From contig JANWHR010000144.1 in the NCBI GenBank assembly GCA_025450355.1, positions 1 to 6,181 of the forward strand: DNA of 6,181 nt. Direction: 5' to 3'. This DNA comes from Micropepsaceae bacterium (lineage in GTDB: Bacteria > Pseudomonadota > Alphaproteobacteria > Micropepsales > Micropepsaceae). Below the pieces are notes generated by a model. It saw nothing but the letters and a program-made list of their open reading frames with translations. It was not told the DNA's origin and did no database searches. This document shows, piece after piece, positions 1 through 5,950 of this stretch (positions are counted from its first letter, which is position 1; the number at the start of each line of letters is the position of its first letter). A program made the position numbers and the translations under genes.

Positions 1-5
1 CGTAA

Positions 6-1493
6 ATGTCATCTAAACAATGGGACGTCGTAGTCGTCGGTGGTGGAAATGCCGCCTGGTGTGCGGCACTCGCGGCACGCGAACGCGGCGCTTCGGTGCT
101 GATGCTCGAAGCCGCCCCGGAAGAAGAAAGCGGCGGCAACAGCCGTTTCACCGCGGGCGCCATGCGCGTTGTGTACAACGGTGTCGATGACATCAGATCG
201 CTTGTCCCCGATCTCTCCCAGGCCGAAATCGAAAGTACGGATTTTGGCACCTACACCCAGGACCAGTTTTTCGACGACATGGCGCGGGTGACGCAGTTCC
301 GCACCGATCCAAATCTGTGCGAATTGCTGGTGACACGCAGCCTGCCGGCGCTGATCTGGATGCGCGAAAAGGGCATTCGCTTTGTGCCGATCTACGGCCG
401 GCAGGCGTTCAAAATCGGGGGGCGCTTCAAATTCTGGGGTGGGCTGACAATCGAATCGGTCGGCGGCGGCCCTGGGCTTGTGGACATGCTGAACGCGTCC
501 GGGCGCAAGCACGGGATCGAAATCCGGTACGGCACGCGCGCCACGGATCTCATTTACGATGGCGCGTGCGTATCGGGCGTCCGCTTCAAAAGCGGTCCTG
601 AAACCGGCGAGATCACAGCGCGCGCGGTCGTGCTTGCCTGCGGCGGATTTGAAGCCAATGCGGAATGGCGTACGCGCTATCTCGGGCCGGGCTGGGACCT
701 CGCGAAGGTGCGCGGCTCCCGTTTCAACAACGGCGAAGGCATTCGCATGGCGCTGGCGATCGGCGCGAGCCCCTACGGCAACTGGTCCGGTTGTCACGCC
801 GTGCAATGGGAAATGAATGCGCCCGAATTCGGCGATCTCGCAGTTGGCGATCAGTTCCAGAAGCACTCCTACCCCTTTGCGCTTCTGGTGAACGCAACGG
901 GACGGCGGTTTGTCGATGAAGGCGCCGATTTTCGAAATTATACCTATGCCAAATATGGCCGGCTGGTGCTCGAACAACCCGGCCAGTTCGCCTGGCAGAT
1001 CTGGGACCAAAAAACCAAACACCTCCAGCGCGACGAATACAATATCCGGCAATGCACGAAAGTGACGGCCGACACCATCGAAGAGCTTGCGCGCAAACTC
1101 GATGGTGTGAATGCGGAGCAATTCATCCGCACCATTGCCGAATACAACGCCGCGGTGCGCACAGACATTCCATTCAACCCCAATGTGAAGGATGGTCGCG
1201 CGACCGAAGGGCTCGCGATCCCCAAATCGAACTGGGCCAATGTGATCGACACGCCGCCCTTTGAAGCCTATGCGGTGACCTGCGGTATCACCTTTACCTT
1301 TGGCGGTTTGCGCGTCACCAATGACGCCCAGGTCATGGGCCTCGATTACCGGCCCATTCCGGGGCTCTATGCCGCCGGAGAGCTTGTCGGTGGAATCTTT
1401 TACTTCAACTATCCTGGCGGTACCGGGCTCACCTCGGGCTCGGTGTTTGGCCGCATCGCCGGCGCCGCGGCTTCAAACCACGCGAGGGGCTGA
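6..1493 (+). CDS. FAD-dependent dehydrogenase, fumarate reductase / tricarballylate dehydrogenase (TcuA-like) family
   Basis: This 495-residue flavoprotein probably oxidises an organic acid or related compound, passing electrons from FAD to a further carrier. The N-terminus has a Rossmann FAD site (DVVVVGGGNAA, residues 7-17, with an acidic residue, E35, ending the second strand) followed by GGNSRFTAG (43-51), typical of the TcuA/FrdA/KstD superfamily. A second FAD segment lies at AVVLACGGFEAN (207-218), and the C-terminus carries GLYAAGE (453-459) and NYPGGTGL (468-475). By alignment from memory, the HTMGG and NRLGG motifs that bind dicarboxylate in fumarate reductases are FTFGG (430-434) and NYPGG (468-472) here, so fumarate or succinate is an unlikely substrate. 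R310, in GRRFVDEGADFR, lies near the place of the family's catalytic arginine. No signal peptide or haem motif is seen. An in-frame TAA at 3-5 directly precedes the ATG, so this is the most upstream start. The stop overlaps the amidase start (TGATG). The family is secure; the substrate is not. Confidence 0.9.
   Translation: MSSKQWDVVVVGGGNAAWCAALAARERGASVLMLEAAPEEESGGNSRFTAGAMRVVYNGVDDIRSLVPDLSQAEIESTDFGTYTQDQFFDDMARVTQFRTDPNLCELLVTRSLPALIWMREKGIRFVPIYGRQAFKIGGRFKFWGGLTIESVGGGPGLVDMLNASGRKHGIEIRYGTRATDLIYDGACVSGVRFKSGPETGEITARAVVLACGGFEANAEWRTRYLGPGWDLAKVRGSRFNNGEGIRMALAIGASPYGNWSGCHAVQWEMNAPEFGDLAVGDQFQKHSYPFALLVNATGRRFVDEGADFRNYTYAKYGRLVLEQPGQFAWQIWDQKTKHLQRDEYNIRQCTKVTADTIEELARKLDGVNAEQFIRTIAEYNAAVRTDIPFNPNVKDGRATEGLAIPKSNWANVIDTPPFEAYAVTCGITFTFGGLRVTNDAQVMGLDYRPIPGLYAAGELVGGIFYFNYPGGTGLTSGSVFGRIAGAAASNHARG
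1484..1489 (+). promoter_or_regulatory. Ribosome binding site of the amidase gene, inside the previous gene
   Basis: GAGGGG lies three bases before the ATG at 1493, within the last codons of the flavoprotein gene. With the one-base TGATG overlap, it supports the ATG at 1493 and translational coupling of the two genes. The spacing is short, so termination-reinitiation may contribute. Confidence 0.55.
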
Positions 1494-2809
1494 TGTCGAA
1501 TACAGGTCTGAACCGGCTTTCCGCATGCGAAATCGCAGACGGCATCGCACACCGCAAATTCAGCGCCGAAGAGGTGGTGCGCGACTGCCTCGAACGCATC
1601 GATGCACGCGACCGGCAGGTGAAGGCCTGGGCCTATCTTGATCCTGATCTCGCCCTGAAGCAGGCGCGCGCGCTCGACGGTAAAAATGAGAACGGCCCGC
1701 TCGCCGGCGTTCCCATCGGTGTCAAGGACGTCATCGACACCTTCGACATGCCCACGGACATGGGTTCGCCGATCTATCGCGGCAACCGGACATTCGCGGA
1801 TGCGCCTTCCGTCGCGCTGGCGCGCCGCGCGGGCGCGGTCATCCTCGGCAAGACCGTGACCTGCGAATTTGCCGGGCTGACGCCAAACCTCACGCGGAAT
1901 CCGCACGACCCCGAGCGCACGCCCGGCGGTTCGTCCAGCGGTTCGGCCGCTGCGGTTGCCGATTTCATGACCGCCGCGGGCTACGGCACCCAGACCGGCG
2001 GATCGGTCCTGCGGCCGGCCTCTTTCTGCGGCGTCGTCGGTTACAAGCCGAGTTACAATCTGATCTCCCGCGGCGGTATGAAGTTCGCTGCAGAAAGCCG
2101 CGATACCATTGGCGTGCTCGTGCGCACGGTGGAAGACGCGGACCTCCTGTCCTCCGTGCTGACCGGCAGGCCGCGCCTGCGGGCGCGCAGCGGCGCTCCG
2201 AAAATTGCGCTCTGCCGCACGCATCTCTGGGAGGCGGCGCTGCCCGAATCAAAGCAGGCGATTGAAGAGGCGGCGCAGCGGCTTCGGCTCGCGGGTGCGT
2301 CATTCCGTGAAATTCACCTGCCCGGCAGCTTCAGCGCCCTCCAGGAAGCGCGCACGGTGATCAATCCCTATGAACGCGCCCGCGCGCTGGCGCATGAGTG
2401 GAACACAAACCGCACGGCGATCAGCGCCGGGCTGACCGCGCAGATCGAGCAGGGCCTTTCGATTCCGTTCGATCGCTATATTCAATCGCTTCAGCGCGTC
2501 AAGCAGTGCCGCGATGAAATCCCGGCTGTGTTCGGCGATGCCGACGTGGTGCTCGCGCCCTGTGTGACGGGTGAAGCGCCTTTGGGCCTGCAATCGACGG
2601 GAGATACGCGGTTCCAGGAATTCTGGACGGCACTGCATGTGCCGGCCATTACGCTTCCGTCGCACAAAGGACCGAACGGGCTGCCGATAGGTATCCAGCT
2701 GGTTGCGCGGATTTATGACGATGAAAATCTGTTGGCTTCCGCGCAGTGGGTTTGGCAGCGCCTCGTGGCGCAAAAGGGGTTTCTCCATGCTGATCAACAA
2801 CAGTTTTGA
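1493..2809 (+). CDS. Amidase signature family hydrolase
   Basis: This 438-residue enzyme hydrolyses a C-N amide bond; the substrate cannot be named from sequence. The Ser-cisSer-Lys triad is complete: K78 in GVPIGVKD (73-79 region), cis-serine S147 in PGGSSSGSAAA (144-154), and nucleophile S171 in GTQTGGSVLRPA (165-176). The S147-S171 spacing of 24 residues equals that of FAAH, GatA and malonamidase E2, and the 69-residue K78-S147 spacing matches malonamidase E2. The loop has Gln (Q167) where many members have Asp (GTDTGGS), a variant found in a common amidase subgroup. The C-terminal part has PAITLPSHKGPNGLPIGIQL, usual for the family. No GatB or GatC lies alongside, the length is short for GatA (about 480), and the neighbours are catabolic, so tRNA amidotransferase is unlikely. 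Its last 23 bases overlap the CoxG-like gene in another frame. A role after opening of an N-containing ring, or in releasing an acid from an amide, is inference from context. Confidence 0.93.
   Translation: MSNTGLNRLSACEIADGIAHRKFSAEEVVRDCLERIDARDRQVKAWAYLDPDLALKQARALDGKNENGPLAGVPIGVKDVIDTFDMPTDMGSPIYRGNRTFADAPSVALARRAGAVILGKTVTCEFAGLTPNLTRNPHDPERTPGGSSSGSAAAVADFMTAAGYGTQTGGSVLRPASFCGVVGYKPSYNLISRGGMKFAAESRDTIGVLVRTVEDADLLSSVLTGRPRLRARSGAPKIALCRTHLWEAALPESKQAIEEAAQRLRLAGASFREIHLPGSFSALQEARTVINPYERARALAHEWNTNRTAISAGLTAQIEQGLSIPFDRYIQSLQRVKQCRDEIPAVFGDADVVLAPCVTGEAPLGLQSTGDTRFQEFWTALHVPAITLPSHKGPNGLPIGIQLVARIYDDENLLASAQWVWQRLVAQKGFLHADQQQF
2772..2779 (+). promoter_or_regulatory. Ribosome binding site that fixes the CoxG-like start
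   Basis: AAAAGGGG sits seven bases before the ATG at 2787, inside the end of the amidase gene. It decides between this start and the upstream in-frame ATG at 2703. The 28 extra residues from 2703 (rich in Arg, Trp and Ser) do not resemble a CoxG N-terminus, while the protein from 2787 begins directly with the expected first strand of the fold. Confidence 0.7.
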
Positions 2810-3407
2810 AGTACCGCTGCCTCCCGGCCAGGCGTGGAAAGTGCTGATGGACATTCCGCGCATCGCGCCCTGCATGCCGGGTGCGGAGCTGACCGATGTG
2901 GTGGATGAGAACACTTACAACGGCAAAGTCTCTGTCCGGCTTGGCCCGGTCGCTTTGACCTTCGCGGGCACCGTGAAATTCAGCGAAAAGGATGAAGCCG
3001 CCCACAAAGCCCGGCTGTTTGCGCAGGGCAAGGACGCAAAGGGGCGCGGCGGTGCCCATGCCAATGTCGATTTCGCCATCGAGCCGGCTGGCTCAGGCTC
3101 GCGCGTAATGGTCAAAACGGACCTGATGCTTTCCGGCGCCATTGCCCAATATGGCCGGGCCTCCGGAATGATTCAGGACGTGGCGCAACAGCTCATCGGG
3201 CAATTTGCCAACTCACTGAAAAAGCAACTCGCTGCGTCGCAAATTGCTGCCGCCGCGCTCGCTCCGCAAGAAGGGGCGGCATCAACGCCACCTCCTGCCG
3301 CCTCGCCAGCCTCTGCGTCCAAACCTCAGGCGATCTCCGCTTTTTCGCTTCTGCTGATGATGATCGGCGCGTTTTTCCGCCGCCTCTCCGGCAGTAGCAA
3401 AGCATGA
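2787..3407 (+). CDS. CoxG-like SRPBCC protein (CO dehydrogenase subunit G family)
   Basis: This 206-residue protein has an N-terminal SRPBCC (START/Bet v1-like) domain of the CoxG family, residues about 1-147. Family marks are the opening strand and helix (NNSFEVPLPPGQAWKVL, 4-20), the proline-glycine turn CMPGAEL (29-35), KVSVRLGPVALTFAGTV (47-63) and the late GAIAQYGR (117-124) followed by the long C-terminal helix. After it come an Ala/Pro/Ser linker (about 150-181) and a hydrophobic stretch, ISAFSLLLMMIGAFF (183-197), capped by RR. This looks like a membrane anchor or monotopic helix on a cytoplasmic protein. CoxG proteins accompany molybdenum hydroxylases and are reported to tether CO dehydrogenase to the membrane and bind quinone for electron transfer. 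The CoxM-like gene at 5951 fits, though two genes separate them here. The gene overlaps the amidase by 23 bases. The ATG at 2787 is chosen over 2703 because of its ribosome site and homology. True CO dehydrogenase function is not implied. Confidence 0.9.
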   Translation: MLINNSFEVPLPPGQAWKVLMDIPRIAPCMPGAELTDVVDENTYNGKVSVRLGPVALTFAGTVKFSEKDEAAHKARLFAQGKDAKGRGGAHANVDFAIEPAGSGSRVMVKTDLMLSGAIAQYGRASGMIQDVAQQLIGQFANSLKKQLAASQIAAAALAPQEGAASTPPPAASPASASKPQAISAFSLLLMMIGAFFRRLSGSSKA

Positions 3408-3427
3408 GTCGGCGGCGGTGGGGCTGA
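3404..3427 (+). other. Seven-codon mini-ORF bridging the CoxG-like stop and the pyrD start
   Basis: An ATG at 3404 overlaps the CoxG-like stop as ATGA and reads MSRRRWG before a TGA at 3425-3427, past the GTG start of pyrD at 3418 and out of its frame. It could be a reinitiation landing site, the real pyrD start disrupted by a one-base error, or chance. Adding one G to the GGGG run at 3420-3423 would fuse it to pyrD as MSRRRWGLTDRL. No good ribosome site precedes it. Confidence 0.3.
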
Positions 3428-4497
3428 CGGACCGCCTTGCGCTGGCGGCCCTTTACGCGCTGCCGCCCGAAACCGCGCACCATGCGGCGCTTTACGCGCT
3501 CGAACACCGTCTGGTGGGCAGCCGCGCTTCACCCGATGATCCAATTCTTCGCACCAGTGTTTGGGGCATCGGTTTCCCCAATGTGATCGGGCTCGCGGCC
3601 GGTTTTGACAAGGATGCACGCGTGTCTGACGCGATGCTCTCCCTGGGTTTCGGTTTCGTCGAAGCCGGAACGGTGACGCCGCGGCCGCAACCGGGAAATC
3701 CGAAGCCAAGGCTTTTTCGGCTGGACGAAGACCGCGCCATCATCAACCGGCTCGGCTTTAACAGTGGGGGGTTGGAGAATTTTGCGCGCCGTCTCGCCGC
3801 CCGCCGCAGTAATCCCGAAAAACGCGGGATCGTGGGCGCGAATGTGGGAAAAAACCGCGACACGCAGGATGCCGGCGACGATTACGCGGAGGGCGTCGAG
3901 AAGCTCGCCGCAACAACCGATTATCTCGTGATCAATATCTCATCTCCCAACACGCCCGGCCTGCGCGATCTGCAGGGGCGGGTGGCGCTGGATGCGCTGC
4001 TCCGCCACGCCATCGCGGCGCGCAATCGCGGTGCGGGCAATCGCCACCCGCCGCTGCTCGCCAAGGTCGGCCCGGATCTGACGCCGGAGCAGATCGCCGA
4101 CATTGCTGAGGTCACGCTCGCCACCGGGATCGACGGCCTGATCATTGGCAACACGACGATCGACCGCCCTAAAGATCTCAAAAGCGCGCAGAAAAATGAA
4201 GCGGGGGGGCTGTCCGGCGCGCCGCTGCTCAAGCCCTCGACGGAATGCCTCGCGCGGATTTATCGCTTGACGAAGGGCCGCGTACCGCTCATCGGCTGTG
4301 GCGGAGTCGCCGATGGCGCAAGCGCCTATGCGAAGATCCGGGCCGGCGCGTCACTGGTGCAGGTTTATTCGGCGCTGGTGTATCAGGGCCCCGGGCTGGT
4401 GCGCCGGATAAAGCAGGAACTGGCGCAGCTTCTGCGGGCAGACGGATTTGCTTCGGTAGCCGAAGCGGTCGGATGCGACCACCGTCCGGCAAGGTAG
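3418..4497 (+). CDS. pyrD: Dihydroorotate dehydrogenase, class 2 (quinone-dependent)
   Basis: PyrD oxidises dihydroorotate to orotate in pyrimidine synthesis and passes electrons through FMN to the membrane quinone pool. The 359 residues match the usual class 2 length. The N-terminal helical part (about 1-40) is the quinone-tunnel and membrane-contact region that marks class 2. The barrel shows GLAAGFDKD (58-66; K65), EAGTVTPRPQPGNPKPR (82-98), INRLGFNSGG (109-118), GANVGKN (140-146), the catalytic loop NISSPNTPGLR (173-183; base S176, matching E. coli S175), LLAKVGPDL (213-221; K216), IGNTTIDR (243-250), GGLSGAPL (263-270), and the phosphate-binding IGCGGV and GASLVQVYSALVY segments (292-322). 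No key residue is missing. The start is GTG at 3418, the only usual start between an in-frame stop at 3361 and the conserved N-terminus; it has no convincing Shine-Dalgarno and lies 10 bases after the CoxG-like stop. It ends with tandem stops, TAG TGA. Its place inside a catabolic-looking run is unusual. Confidence 0.96.
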   Translation: MGLTDRLALAALYALPPETAHHAALYALEHRLVGSRASPDDPILRTSVWGIGFPNVIGLAAGFDKDARVSDAMLSLGFGFVEAGTVTPRPQPGNPKPRLFRLDEDRAIINRLGFNSGGLENFARRLAARRSNPEKRGIVGANVGKNRDTQDAGDDYAEGVEKLAATTDYLVINISSPNTPGLRDLQGRVALDALLRHAIAARNRGAGNRHPPLLAKVGPDLTPEQIADIAEVTLATGIDGLIIGNTTIDRPKDLKSAQKNEAGGLSGAPLLKPSTECLARIYRLTKGRVPLIGCGGVADGASAYAKIRAGASLVQVYSALVYQGPGLVRRIKQELAQLLRADGFASVAEAVGCDHRPAR

Positions 4498-4498
4498 T

Positions 4499-4506
4499 GA
4501 GGAGGG
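4499..4506 (+). promoter_or_regulatory. Strong ribosome binding site of the UbiD-family gene
   Basis: GAGGAGGG lies three bases before the ATG at 4510 and overlaps the second of two tandem stops after pyrD (TAG 4495-4497, TGA 4498-4500). It is the best Shine-Dalgarno match in the window, which suggests the decarboxylase is translated strongly and independently of pyrD. Confidence 0.75.
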
Positions 4507-4509
4507 CAC

Positions 4510-5937
4510 ATGGCCACGCAGGATTTGCGAAGCTGGATCGCCGCAATGGATGCCGCCGGTGAAATCCGGCACATCGCCGGTGCCGGCCGCGAGGAAGAAA
4601 TCGGCGGAATCGTGGATTTCCATCAGCGCAAGACCGGCAATCCCGCCGTGCTGTTCGACGAGATTCCCGGTTATCCGAAAGGTCACAGGGTGCTGGCGAA
4701 TATTTTGACGTCCATTCGCCGGATTCATCTCACGCTGGGCAATCCGCCGGAATCAGGCGCCCTCGAGCTGGTACATTACTGGCGCCGCACCATGAAGCAG
4801 GCGAAATCCATTCCGCCCCTGACGGTGCGTAGCGGCGCGCTGTTCGAAAACGTCAGTGAGGGCAAGCAGATCAACCTGTTCCGGATTCCGGTCCCGAAAT
4901 GGCATGAGCTTGACGGGGGCTACTACATCGGCACCGGCGACCTGGTGGTGATGAAGCATCGCGACACGGGCTGGGTGAACTACGGCGCCTACCGTGTGCA
5001 GGCGCATGAAGCCAATGTTGCCTCGGTGATGTGCTCGAAGGGCAAACATGGCGACATCATCATGCGCAGCTATCACGAAAAGGGCGAACCGTGCCCGGTC
5101 GCGGTGGTCTGTGGGATGCATCCCATCCTGTTCATGATCGCCGGGCTGGAAATTCCGTATGGCAGCAACGAATATGACGCGGCGGGCGGATTGCTTGGCG
5201 AACCCGTCGAAGTGATCGCGGGGCCGCGCACCGGCCTGCCAATTCCTGCCCATGCTGAAATCGCCTTTGAAGGCTTTATTCACCCCGGCGATTTGATTCA
5301 GGAAGGACCGCTGGGTGAATGGACCGGCTATTACGCCGGCGGCCAGAAGAAGGAACCGGCCATTCGCATCGAAACCTTCATGCACCGGAACAACCCGATC
5401 CTGATGGGCGCAATCCCCGGCGTGCCGCCGGATGATGATTCCTTTTATCGTGGCACGTATCGTTCCGGCGCGGTCTGGAATCAATTGGAAGCAGCGGGTA
5501 TTCCTGAGGTGAAAGGCGTCTGGGCGCATGAAGCGGGAGGAAGCCGGTTGTGGCTGACGGTTGCGATCAAACAGCTCTACGCGGGGCATGCGAAGCAGGC
5601 GGGGCTGATCGCCTCGCAGTGCCATGCGGGCGCCTATGCGAACCGTTTCGTCGTGGTGGTGGATGATGACATCGATCCTGCCGATATGGACAAGGTGATC
5701 TGGGCGATGTGCACCCGTTTTGATCCGCGCGAGGGCCTGGAAGTGCTGCGCGGCTGCTGGAGCACGGTCCTGGACCCGATGGTTTACGGCGAAAGCGACC
5801 GGCGCAACGCGCGGGTCGTGATTGACGCAACCAAACCGTGGTCACGCCGCGACACCTTCCCGCAGGTGGTCCGCAATTCAAGGGAACTGGACGAGAGAAT
5901 ACGCGCGAAATTCGCAGAATTCCTGCCGCGCGCGTAA
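4510..5937 (+). CDS. UbiD family decarboxylase (prenylated-FMN dependent)
   Basis: The 475-residue protein belongs to the UbiD/Fdc family of reversible decarboxylases for aromatic, heteroaromatic or alpha,beta-unsaturated acids, which use prenyl-FMN made by UbiX. Comparison from memory with Aspergillus niger Fdc1 places the key residues: N157 and R162 in WVNYGAYR (N168 and R173), H180 (metal ligand H191; the R-to-H spacing of 18 is identical), E221 in NEYDAAGGLLGE (metal ligand E233), and E265 and E270 in EGPLGEWTGYY (E277 and E282). Thus the Glu-Arg-Glu network and the Mn2+/K+ site appear intact. The C-terminal domain has the usual VVVVDDDIDPADMDKVIWAM (381-400). The motif has Leu (L268) where Phe is common. 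Length suits the family (about 450-500). No ubiX is in the window. It starts 12 bases after pyrD, behind a strong ribosome site. A catabolic decarboxylase is more likely than ubiquinone-pathway UbiD, given the neighbouring amidase and molybdenum hydroxylase genes. The substrate is unknown. Confidence 0.93.
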   Translation: MATQDLRSWIAAMDAAGEIRHIAGAGREEEIGGIVDFHQRKTGNPAVLFDEIPGYPKGHRVLANILTSIRRIHLTLGNPPESGALELVHYWRRTMKQAKSIPPLTVRSGALFENVSEGKQINLFRIPVPKWHELDGGYYIGTGDLVVMKHRDTGWVNYGAYRVQAHEANVASVMCSKGKHGDIIMRSYHEKGEPCPVAVVCGMHPILFMIAGLEIPYGSNEYDAAGGLLGEPVEVIAGPRTGLPIPAHAEIAFEGFIHPGDLIQEGPLGEWTGYYAGGQKKEPAIRIETFMHRNNPILMGAIPGVPPDDDSFYRGTYRSGAVWNQLEAAGIPEVKGVWAHEAGGSRLWLTVAIKQLYAGHAKQAGLIASQCHAGAYANRFVVVVDDDIDPADMDKVIWAMCTRFDPREGLEVLRGCWSTVLDPMVYGESDRRNARVVIDATKPWSRRDTFPQVVRNSRELDERIRAKFAEFLPRA

Positions 5938-5939
5938 AC

Positions 5940-5946
5940 AGGACAG
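5940..5946 (+). promoter_or_regulatory. Ribosome binding site of the CoxM-like gene
   Basis: AGGACAG in the 13-base gap after the UbiD-family stop lies four bases before the ATG at 5951 (seven from its AGGA core). It supports that start and joins the two genes in one transcript. Confidence 0.6.
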
Positions 5947-5950
5947 AAGC

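Noticed and set aside
9..1121. Open reading frame of 370 codons on the minus strand opposite the flavoprotein gene
   Set aside because: Its translation is rich in Arg, Ala, His and Phe with no recognisable domain, and it mirrors a clearly conserved gene. Long antisense frames are expected in GC-rich coding DNA.
1985..2022. Gln in place of Asp in the amidase GTDTGGS loop as a sign of lost activity
   Set aside because: The triad K78, S147 and S171 is intact and GTQTGGS is a recurring form in an amidase subgroup, so no inactivation is implied.
2703..2786. Longer CoxG-like protein starting at ATG 2703
   Set aside because: The extra 28 residues look like out-of-frame translation of the amidase gene, and a good ribosome site and conserved N-terminus support ATG 2787.
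4753..5625. Open reading frame of 290 codons on the minus strand opposite the UbiD-family gene
   Set aside because: It shows low-complexity His/Arg/Ala composition, no known motif and no ribosome site context; it is a shadow of the decarboxylase gene.
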